From contig LUCM01004891.1 of assembly GCA_008360955.1 (NCBI GenBank), positions 186,001 through 250,000 of the forward strand: 64,000 bases of DNA. Reading direction: 5' to 3'. This DNA comes from Fasciolopsis buskii. Its lineage: Eukaryota > Platyhelminthes > Trematoda > Plagiorchiida > Fasciolidae. Position numbers and translations under genes: made by a program. This document shows, piece after piece, positions 1 to 11,200 of this stretch; positions within the stretch are counted from its first letter, which is position 1; every line of letters starts with the position of its first letter. Below the pieces are notes generated by a model that did no database searches, was not told where the DNA came from, and saw only the letters and a program-made list of their open reading frames with translations.

Positions 1-1154
1 TTATTCACAAATGTTTGTTAGATATTTGACACGTTCTGCAGCGGAATTTTAATAGCGCCACTTTGTAGAATGCTGCACAGCTGATACAATAGAGTACTTT
101 TGTGGAGATGGGGAAAGTTCACTTTGGGTAGCACAGAAAGCTTCCAATCGCTCACGGTCACCAAAAACCAAGATAAGACATATTGGCTTTTGCCCATATT
201 CTGAATGCAATCAAATCAGTCAGTGTTTCAACCCGACATCATTTTCTTTCTTCCGTATCGTTACCACGTCTGACTTAACAGAGTTCCATGTGCCACACTT
301 AAGAATCATGGTTAGCACGATTCGTGCATCTGTTCAGTGGGCTTTGAATATGGAGAAGAAAGCTCTGTCCATTGCAAGCATGCTTCGGAAAAAAGTGGAT
401 ATCGATTGGTAAATAGACGAGGTACTCGAGGATATGGAGTGCAACAGTATCACAATGTTAAAGGACATATACGAAAAAGAAGAATATCTGTTGGGCATGT
501 TCTCTCCATATGAACTCGGTCTCACTATTTTTTGTATCCCAGCTGTCGTTTGATGCAAAACAATTTTTCCTGACAGTTTTGACTGACATTTTCATTAAAC
601 CTGATGACAGGTAATCATATTTTGTTACCATAAGTTCACTTTCTTGACACAGTGAGTGAAAACGACGAAAAAATCGAATAGTATCTTGGTCAAGTGGTCG
701 TACTACATACGTATAGAGGAAAAAATCAATCAATCCATGCGCTGTGAAATTATCTGCAAATATTTATTCAATTTCATTTAATGAAACATCGTGTCTGGTG
801 AAAGGTAAACTATGAGTAAAATAGGATTCGTTCAATTCTGTCAAATAGGCTAACAACACGGTAATAAAAATACAGAGAGGTACAAGAACTGTGAATTCGT
901 TTATTGGTTTGCCAGTGATTTGCCAGTCAGTTCTTGGTCTCCAAATTAAAAGGTACAAAAAATTGTAGATGAAGTTCCCGGCTATCGGGCTAAATCTTGT
1001 CAAGAAATCTCAAAATGGTAAGTATAAGTGGTAGCATACTGTTTTCATGAAATAATTGACCACATGATATCAACGCTCAACTCTCCGTTGAGAAAACGCA
1101 GTTGCTTCAATCGCGTTGGCAACCATCGCCGGTGCATTTTCACGCGCGCGCTAA

Positions 1155-1222
1155 TTGGGATGCGAACTCGGGACGAACGGTTCTGAATCGAACGCCGTAG
1201 TCATTACGCTACCGGGCAGGCA
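1155..1222 (-). repeat. tRNA-derived SINE-like segment
   Basis: On the minus strand, TAGCGTAATGAC (1211-1200) resembles a Pol III A box and GAGTTCGCATCCC (1170-1158) a B box. The span is about 54 nt, as in a tRNA. Between them GTTC GATTCA GAAC forms an anticodon-arm-like stem. The acceptor and T stems pair poorly, so it is a relic rather than a tRNA gene. The Pol III-like part may lead into a SINE body at 1060-1150. Confidence 0.4.
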
Positions 1223-1814
1223 CTCAACCGCCTGTTCAAATTCACCACATGACGTTGCATCTATCCGTCACTGATTTGCACGGCCACGGACCGCTAGCGC
1301 ACAGCAATCGTCCCATATTGCTAGATGATTTCTCTTAAAGTAACGGACACGATAAGTTTCCTTTGTTTTTGGCACTGACTTCTGTGCGACAAAGACTCTG
1401 TTTCAGTGTAGATGACATTCCGTTCTTTCGATAACTGACACATGGTGTTTTAGAAGATAAAAATCCAAATAGGGTAAATTAGCACAAATTTACGTGAGAA
1501 AGTATTAATACCCTATAAACATGATCTGATTTCATTTTACATCTTGGGTCACGTGCTCTCAATTGTATGACATTTTCGAAACTTCACGATCTAGGCCATT
1601 GCGTTTGCGCTTCAGCGGAAAACGTTTTTGACATACTGAGATACGTGGGCGAGCGCAAGATATTCTTCATCATAGACACTGTCCTATTTTCTTTTTCACA
1701 CTGGAAATTCCTAGAACTGTCCATTGGAACGATCCATCTAAGGAACTAACGACTGTCTGCAGCTTTATGGTGTAGGGAGTGTATCGAAGAATCAAATGCA
1801 TTTGATTGTAAAAC

Positions 1815-1850
1815 TTGCCTTGAAAAAGATTACCCACGGTAGTCGAAACG
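1815..1850 (+). ncRNA. Decayed hammerhead-ribozyme-like motif
   Basis: GATTAC and GTAGTC (1828-1833 and 1839-1844, one G-U pair) form a six-pair stem with a five-base loop, and GAAAC follows directly at 1845-1849. This is stem II plus the 3' core of a hammerhead. The 5' core CTGATGA is decayed (CTTGAAAAA). Hammerheads of this kind are known in Penelope-like elements and retrozymes. Activity is not expected. Confidence 0.35.
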
Positions 1851-4800
1851 TTGGCGCATTACATCTACCAACAACGCTGTTATTAACATTATATCATTCA
1901 CAGTTATCTGCAGCTTTCATAAGCAAGTCTCAAAAAATAACCTTCTTGAGGTCATCCAATTGTGTAAAAATTTTAAGGAGTTATACACGACAGCTTAAAA
2001 GAAGCACTCAGTGAGTGAGCTAAATAAGATGTCGAATTACACTAGTGGTATTATCTTAGTCAACACAATAGTACCGGCCATTAACCAGCTGGTGCCGAAG
2101 TGCGATGGAAGCTTTTACGGAATTCTCTCCTACGTTTCATGATCGGAATGAAGTGGAACGTGAATGGCCTATGACTATACCTGAATCCACGATAGATTTA
2201 ATGACGTGCCAGAATCTTGCGTTTCACGCCTTCTAGCATCTCTCTACGTGGGCACTTGTTTATATTTATGCACATTTTAAAATATTCAATTTTATGCAGC
2301 TCACTTTGCTTCTTTCTGGACATAGTAATTAATGAAGTACAATTTTTAAGCAAATGAATGCCATTTCTTTACCCAAACGATTTCCTGATGCAAGAAAATC
2401 ATGTGGAGTGGAATAAAATGGACTGTAGCGCACATTCTTGTTCAGTTGTTTTAGATTGCCAATTCATATGCACAAAAACACCGAAGCTTAGGTCGTGCTT
2501 ACCACCACGAGTGTCTTGTGACATTCTGCATGCAAATAACCGACGAACTTGGGTATTTTGACTTTCCCTTCCATCGAGTTCCTGTCTGTGCTCCTTGGGG
2601 CTGTTCTTGTTTGTCTTTTGAATGAATCATTCATTCATTCCTAAGCGTAAGAGTAGTAATAATGCAGGGATGCGAAATTGTACGCACTTCCACTGACTTA
2701 CAATTACTCCTTGTCAACTTTAATGATTTTCATATTGTATGAGATACTTCTACAGAAAAAAAAAACAAATCGTTCATACAGCTCAAAATATTACCTCAGT
2801 GCTGTTTGATCAGCCAAACTACCGTGACTAGTAATCCATATATCTATGTTGTGCGTTGCGATGTTCTCGTGGGGCATAGAATGCGCTGAATAGGAAACCA
2901 CGGGACAGTCTGAACGAAATTCACTACAAGGTGAATCAAAGAATCGAATAATGTGATACCGTAGTAAAACTAGATTCTTTAAGATCATGTACTTTTCTTG
3001 TTGTCGGCAGCAGACACTGAATTCCGCTATTCATCGAGAATTATGCGACACCGAAGTTAGAAAACGAACCGGGTAACTCACAGATAAATGGATACACGTT
3101 CCCCGAGAGCAAACAACCGAGCATATTTACGGCTCTACCTGTAGAATTCGAATAGGTATTTATTGTTTACCAGCCCCCGTGTAAATCAGCGACAGTCGCG
3201 ACACCTGTAACTAGTTAGAAAATCACGTGCGCTATGCATCTTTGCATGATTTGCCTCGAACATCAAAATTTCTGAGTTTCATGTTCTTATATATAATGGT
3301 GAGGCCTTCAAAGTTTGGCGGTTTCTTAGCTTTGTTTTACTCACTGAAAACCGACGGGTTACCGAACCGGGTATCTGAAATTGTTTGACCTATTGGTTAT
3401 GCTTAATCTGCCAATGGTTCACTGATTTCAACATAAACGATAACGTTATGGTGCGCAAATGTTGCTTGAATTTAGGACACTCATTCTTGTCCTTGATTAC
3501 ATACTGTGAAAATTAATGTCTCGAATCAGTAGATATAAATTAAGCCACCACTAGATGATCATCATCAGTTACACACTTCATACCCTTAAGCAGAACTGAA
3601 AACCAATGAAGCACGTAATTCCTTCGTACCTTTCTTATGAGTGAGTTTGATTTATTAGTAACATACTTTGTGAACTACCTTTGACTCCTGTCAGCAATTA
3701 GAAGTCCAGGGAAATAATCAACTCGAGCTAAACCAGGTATCATTCCCAAGCCAGTAATCGTCACTGTGGTTTTCCGATCAGCGTTAACATTAAAACAACG
3801 AGAAAGTCTAACTGAACAGGATGACGGGATGTTCTCGCGGATACTGATTCATAATTCTTTACTCCTTTAATTTGCTATCATTGTGCCTTGTTCTCTTGTT
3901 TAATGATTAGAGAATGCGCTTCCCTTGATTCGAATACGCTGTTCTGCGTTTCTCGTATGCTCTAGTCTGTGCGTTTGTCACCCTGAAGCCACTGTAACAT
4001 CAGCTAGAAGTTTAAAACACGTTGAAGAAAACTACAGAAATCAGCATCTTGTTATGAAACTGTGCTGGCAAATGCCTTTCTGAATCTATCGCACATCTTG
4101 CGGATACAACTTGATGAGATATCCTTTAAACTAAGTTGTTATGCACTATCAGTGCGACAACTGATGAACATACGAGCGAAAATTTACAGTAATCTACTGA
4201 AGGTTTTTGCCCATCCAATTAAAGTTCTATTCTCTCACACCACAACACCAATGTGTGAATGAGGTTTGCACAAAGGTGAGCGGCTTAGGACAGGCCAAGC
4301 TGCCCAAGATGCAGGGGGTGCACCTACCTCAGGTGCATTTATTGAACAGCGATCCAGCGAAAAATCCACCAGTCGAGATTGCACAATATGCTCCGTCAAC
4401 CATGCATCAACCTCAGATTGGTGTATTTGGCGAGAGGCTGGCCACATCTTAAATCTTTTCTAAATGTTGCCAGATAGAGTACTTCGAAATGGACGCCAGA
4501 TTTGTCTGAGCTAATTGACATTCAGGGAGTTTCTATTTTTCTATTTTCTATTTTTTGCTTTCATCATATGGATCTCTTATTGTCATTCAGCGTTACGAGC
4601 GGAGGTCTGCGCAGACGTTAATTTGCCTTACACTAGATAGGGATAAGGTTACCTGGAGGAAGTAAACCATTTATTCCAGATGTCAACAGAGTTTGAATGA
4701 ACAAAGTGAAAACAAAGTAATTTACCTTTATTGCTAGTCGTTAGTTAGTTAATCACCGTCGTTCTAGCGCTAACGAGGACGGTTATAAGGTTCGATGATC

Positions 4801-4972
4801 GAGGTCATTGAACTGAAGCGTTTGTTCTACTGCCCAGACGCCGGCCCCACCAAGTTGTTGTGAGTTATCAGCGCTAAATAAAATCTTTGACGTCATCATT
4901 ATAAACCAAGAAAGCTTTTCACTCGCAAGGCAAAGTCGCTTAACTTTCTTGATGGAAATTCTACAATTCCAG

Positions 4973-5218
4973 GTGGTGCGGTTGATATGGACTTGGAACC
5001 GTCGGCAAATCCAGAAGTCACAAACTTTGTTTGGTACAAAAATGAAGATTTATTGTCCACAAGTCCCAGTTCATCCAATTTATTCGACGAACGGGTAACG
5101 ACTCAAAAATCGGTTCTCCGTATCAGGCCTGTCCGAATCGAAGATATGGCAAATTACACCCTGCTGGCAACCAACAGTTTGGGCACAGCGCGGTTCCGCT
5201 TTTTTCTAAATGTCACAT
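4973..5218 (+). CDS. Exon a: Ig domain lacking both canonical cysteines
   Basis: The acceptor is TTCCAG|GTGG and the donor ACAT|GTAAGT; phase is 1 at both ends. The exon encodes nearly a whole Ig domain: a B-strand stretch, the core tryptophan in ANPEVTNFVWYKNED, and the E/F-strand signature LRIRPVRIEDMANYTLLATN followed by SLGTARF. The Tyr of the tyrosine corner and the core Trp are kept. Where the family has Cys, both positions read Leu: MDLEPSANP in strand B and YTLLATN in strand F. Two N-glycosylation sequons are visible (NYT, NVT). The upstream exon with the A strand is not in the window. The ATG at 4987 is internal and not a start codon. Confidence 0.85.
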
Positions 5219-8200
5219 GTAAGTCTGAGTGGTCTGCATCAAGGGATGGTGTTATGAAGGCAGTGGTCTGTTGGTTAATTGTTCTGATAAGCTGATTGTT
5301 TTTGAAACAAAGTGAAACAGTTGAGACTATGATATCAATCCAAAGATGGCAGTGGATTCAGAAACTTAGAGAGCAAACGTAGTAAATGGTACACTCAGAA
5401 AAAATACCATTTGAAGGAATACAAAAATTGACAAAGTATACCCGGAATCTACAGAGGTCCTGATCTCTGAGCTTGACGTTAAAGTTACAAAAGTCTCACT
5501 CGGAGTCGGGATGACGTCATCACTGCAAGTGCGCAGTTTTTGGGGTTCTCCTCTTTTATAGGGTTGCCATTGCCTTTGACCTTGAACATCCTGGACGACC
5601 TTGATCTGGAAACAATGCGTCTGTTTTCAACTTGACCTCTATTGGTTTACTCTTTAATCTAGAAGACTGGCATCCGGTCTGAGAAGTTTAATCCCTTCAG
5701 TTGTGTTTTTATTTTGAGTACGTCAATATTGTGTGATTCAGTTCCGTAGACACATCCTTAAAACTGTCTCAGATTAGTGATCATGAGTCTGTGTGACTTA
5801 AATTCTGGTTCCGCTTCTCATCCGACAGTACACATGATCCAGTTTGTTGTGTCTATTGATTGCATTATTTGAAGGATGCCAGATTTCTAGAAACTCCCTC
5901 TCGTGCCTTGTGGTTGTCTGATCCAGGATCTCAACGTTATCCAAATGGAATTTGTGTCCTTTTTGGTCTTCGTGGACGGATGTGAGAGATAACGGGTCGT
6001 GTCTTCTTATAGCTAGTTTGTGTTCGTACATCTGAATGGTCAATTTTGTTCCGGTTTGACCGATTTATCACTTGTCGGAGCAGATGCAGTTGACTTTGTA
6101 AACGCCGTCTGTTCTTTCCTCCATTTTCAGTCACTCTTTTGGTTTGATATAAGTCTTCTCATAATTTGGGATGATCTATGAGCAACTATGATTTCTTGAA
6201 GTTGGAGTAGTCTCGAGGTTAAATCATATAAATTTTTGATGCATGAGAGAATGATTCTGTTGTTTGACTGTTCCTTTCCGATCGTTTCCTAGTTCATCAT
6301 GTGGACAGTTCTTCTTAGGAAGTTCTTTGGATATTCGTTTTTCTCGGGCATCTTGAAGAGATAGGTTTCCTCTTCTTTTGTTAGTCATTTTGTGATGCAT
6401 TGAGTTTTGGCTCTTGAATAAGGTTCGGATTCATGGCCGTTTGCAATTGGTTGGGCGGTTGCTATGAAAGTTTATTATTTGATCCCTATGAGCTTGTTCG
6501 TGATGCAATCTTGTCTCCAATGTTCCCTTTAACTAATGCATTCATAAATGCCTGCCCTCCATCGTCCTCCAAACCCATGGTGAAGCTAATATCCTTGAAT
6601 ATGTTGTTGATTATTTTGAATGATTCTTCAATATTTGGGCGTTAAATAATAATGAAGGTGTCATCCACTTTTCTGACCCAAAGTTTTAGCCGGATCCTTG
6701 GTAGTGCCATCTTCTCCAGGGCTGGCAGTACCAAAGGTTCACAAAGGAGGCAGTCTATTCAGACCCATTGTCTCCCTTCCTGGTTCTTCAACTTACAGGT
6801 TAGCTAAATAAGTATAGAAACGTCTGAATCAACGGGAAAAGTAGGTTAAACCACTCCGTGAACAACATTCATCGCTTCTTGGATGAGCAAAATACGTCAT
6901 TCTGGAAGAAGACGAAGCGATGGTCTCATTTGATGTCACCGCACTACTTGCTTAAATTGACCTAGATCAAGCAAAGAAAATAACAAGAAAACTGCACACT
7001 TGCACTGACGACGTCATTTGGTTGGCGTTGAAACTTTTGTGATTTAAACGTCTAGCACGGCTATCTTGAACCCATGATTAACAATAACCTGAGCTTAGGC
7101 CAACACAGTTTTTTCAACTCCATTTTGATGAACCTTAATAGTACTTTGCTGTCCCATTCTCTTTTATAATCGTGCTCGTTGGTCATTGTGATAGCATGAA
7201 TCCGAATCACTTTTTGTCGTTAATGTATTCTGAAACAATACGGTAAAAGCGGTCAAGATCATACTTTCAAGTTCTTTGTCTAACCAGTTCTGATGAAGAA
7301 AATTTCAAAGTACTTTCACTTTATTACTAGAATCTCATTTGAATCGTTAGCAGCGTGAATGGATGGCAAGTCCATTTAAGAATTACACGGTGATTCGTCG
7401 GAGGATTTCTGTTAGTCAGGCAGGGCTAACCTTCCGAAAGGGAACACAAGGCCTGAAAGCATTGGTTTTTCTTTGCAGTAGCATATTTCGCATAGAGATG
7501 GGTGAACAAAATCTCCCTGGAAGTAGGATGGTTGGGCAGAAGAATATCGGGTACGCATACCTAAAGAGTGGCAATAACCGCGAAATCAGTTGTTTGCTTA
7601 AGGGAAAGCTTTATTCATTCAGCCGCATGCGAAATATACTTCTGCGAAAAAAACCAGTACATTAACTTTGCTTATTACTTGGTAGGTAGATGATTCAGTG
7701 GTCCAAATTTCCCGGTTAATTCAGTTTTCATGGCACTATCATTCACAACCGACGGTCCAATTTGTTTAAATCAATTCATTTTAATGCCGCTCACGAACCC
7801 TTGTTGGTGCTACCTGATACTTATCGAATTCGCGACCAAGACGATTGGAACTGAACGCAAACTAACCAATTATTGTGTAATTATTCACTTGCGTTTCAGT
7901 TTGTTTTGTTATTTGCTCTTTTTTCTGACCGTTTGCTGTTCGCATAGAATCGCATTTGGAAACGTGTATGAAAAACTCATTCTAACCAGCCAATTTTTCT
8001 GGTAAAGATCTGAAGCATGTTTCAATCACCACACGTGGGAGTGCAAAAACTTCACAGTTTGTGCAGACACTTGACTTAAGGAATAAGTAACGTTAATTTA
8101 CTTCAAGGAACTTTTACATCGATTCATAGCTTAAGTCATTCAATTCCATTCTGTTTTGTAAAAATTATTTGATTCTCTCGAATGATAGGTAAGTGGTGGT

Positions 8201-11200
8201 TTACCGTTCTCTTATTTCCTTCCCCTGCGTGACCCTATGAGATTTTCATGGTTAATGAAATGAAATCGAAAACATGTCCGTTCCTTAAAATACACTTGGT
8301 GAGGCTTGGAAAATATGCCAAGTGTTTTTCTTTTAGGCAATTGTTTTTGTTATTCTGTTGTCAGGCACAGCACAGTTTTTCGTTTTGTACGAAAAACAAA
8401 CTAGACCAGCTTAGGGAATTTCGGAGAAAATTTGTTCGGATTTGTTTCCTGAATAAGAATCTAAATTGGTGCACATCAATCAAGTACCTCAATGAGAGAA
8501 CACATTTGCTGCACCATGGATCAGTGACACTTGAGTTTCGGCAAATTTGCAAATGTTTAGAATAATACAAACGGCTAGTAGGTCTTCATTGTTTGTGGTG
8601 ATTTCGAACTAGTATCTTCGCAATTGGGGGTTAAAAATCTTTTCAAATTCTTAAGGACAAACAGCTTTTTCACTAAATAGGTCATAAAATACGTTACAAA
8701 TTCATTACGGAGCTGATCAAAAACAGACATTTTGTGCACCACATAATACGAAGATTTAGCATGTTTACTCTTACCTTGGTCGACTGTGTTAACCCCATTT
8801 TGATGATATAATGAGAGCAAACTAATGGGAACGTGGTCTGTCATGGAAATCAAATCAGTTACTCACTTTATGAGCTGATAAAGCATCAGAAAGAACGTGG
8901 TGCTTCTAGTTTGGTTACTTAAGTGCACTTGATACCCTTCAGTAAATGTTTTGCTATTGTGATTAGAGTAAATCATATGCAATCAAATGTTCTGTTTGTT
9001 TTGAACGTTGCAGTTTCGGTCAAAAAGATTTAACAAAATTCTGGTCGATCTAATTATGAACACCCTTATCTTCCGCAAGATTCAAACACAAGCACAGACG
9101 CTGCTCATACTACTCACAATATGGGAGAACAAATGAATTTGTTAACATTGCTGCTTTCACCCTAATAGCAGTACTGTCGCGAATGGTGAAAATTGATCAA
9201 TTTAAGGTTTTATCAAAAATATGGAGAAGACCTGAACCGTAAGTTAGTGATACTCACCCGTTTGTGGAAAGTCAGTTCAACAGACAGTACAATAGACGGG
9301 ATATAAGCATCAACTTGTCTCCAAACTCCTTGGAATTTTCTCTAAACTTATGAAAAATCAAAGTACTCGGTCAATCGCTGGTTTGCATTCAGCCATGTAC
9401 CCATGTTAAATCTGGAATCTGTTTTTTCGCAGATTGCATTATCAATTATGGCCAAATTTGCTCAGTTACTATTCTTGAAAGAAAGTATCTCTTAATTTCC
9501 TCGATTGAAATTCTTGAACGCATTAATCGGGATTCAGAACTGTCGACTTGTTTTGTGATTATCCCGTTCTGACTACCAAATCAATTTGTATGAGCATGAC
9601 CAATGGTCAGACATAATTATTAGTCCACTACTGACAGGGGATTTCAAGTGCACTTTTGTATCCCCCTGATTTTATTCCCAACCGTTCTGTTTCCCATTCT
9701 GCATCCAACTGGAAAAAAACGCAAAAGACAATAACTAAAGGAGACCGTTTGCATTTTGCTGCAATTTGTGGAAAATTGTGATTTGATCGATTCTAAATGA
9801 TTGAAAACCATCATAACCGTTTTGTCAAGTGAACTGCAAAGTAAAAATGAGGAAGCATCAGGAGATATTGTAAACACGAAGTAAGATTGGAACCCGAACA
9901 TGAACTGTACGACTTCGGAGACAATTCTATCTCATATCCATACTGGAATAACGTGCCGGGAAACTCACGCGAGAGAATTACACAGATTCGAAGTCATGAG
10001 CTAGGCGAAATGTGATTCGACTGTACCGTTTCTTTATTGGATCAAAAAGATGTTTCTCAGGTTCAGTTGACAATTTAGCGAATCATTGCTATCGATTCTA
10101 AAAATGATGTTTGATTGATTCGCTTTCTCTGATCATCCCGGTTTAAATGGTTGGTCTAATATCGCCTATTTTTTCCCCTTTCTAGGGCCACGCTAAGAAT
10201 GATTGTTATCTAATCTTTTTCGTTAGGCGAAGTTTTACAGTCACGAGTGACAGAAGAACACGCATAGCAGAAATCGGAAACGAAAAATCCGTTAAAACTC
10301 ATAGCTCGCTTTCCTTCATTGTAATGGTTTATATAACTAGCTCTATTCCTCAACTTGATTTACATAAGCAAATAAAAATTGCAATAGACTGTCAGCATCC
10401 TATTTTGGGTAGACGATCATTAAGACTGTCTTCCTCAGCTGCTATCCGTAAATTTTGATTCATTCTGCCCTGAACGGTCTGAACAGAAAGAAAGCGACCT
10501 CGTGCAATAATCATCTTGGGACCCCCCTTACCACACAGCTGCTTCTTCGTTCTTGAGTTTGGATAACAGTGCGAAGAGCGGAACTTTGCGACTAGAAATG
10601 ATAAAATATCCGTCAAATAATTCGAGTTTTCAAATATGGTATATCTGAAAACTCTGCAATGGTTTTATGCAACGCTTGCATGCGCAAGTTTTCCCCGACT
10701 AAAAACGGCCAGGCTTCATTAAGGTTTCCTTTATGTAGACGCCGAAACGTTGCTTGGAGCAGCTATAACCGAGAACTGTTGCATGGAGTGTAGACCCAAG
10801 ACAATCACTGTTTTTGATCAAAAAGCCTAGCCGACCTTTATTCTGAGATGGGCGTTTTTTATCCGTGGGGGATGATTCAAACTCTGTTGTCTCCGGTTTC
10901 ATATGGTCCAAATTTTGTCTGTCACACTGAGGTCGGTCTGGATGCACGACTTGAAAGAGTACGAAAATGACCAAAAATTTGATAAGATATTGGACTAAGC
11001 AAATACGCAAATATAAATGCAATTTTCGAGTAGGAAATGTTGTGTTCATTTCTTGACGTGTTTCCGTTCAGAGGCAGTCACATGGACGAGTGCATGGTAT
11101 TCATATTTGTTGTTTCACTAAAATCTGTCATGTGCTTGACACCGTAAACATAAAACGTTGCATGAAAGATGTAGGAACTAGCTGAAGAAATACTAGTTCC

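Larger units (their letters stand above)
1..4972. other. Non-coding region upstream of first visible exon (probably intron)
   Basis: No Ig-like or signal-peptide exon could be read on the plus strand. The region holds the SINE-like segment near 1155-1222, the hammerhead-like relic at 1815-1850, an ATTC repeat near 2623-2640, and a GC-richer patch at 4260-4450 that I cannot identify. Because exon a starts in mid-codon, this is best read as the 3' part of an intron. Confidence 0.6.

Noticed and set aside
4235..4463. Overlapping frames on both strands in a GC-richer patch
   Set aside because: Three frames are open at once, which reflects base composition rather than coding; possibly an unnamed repeat.
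7363..8565. Frames of 100 and 105 codons in intron 1
   Set aside because: Composition is intron-like, with no domain, no splice agreement with the receptor and no regulatory context.
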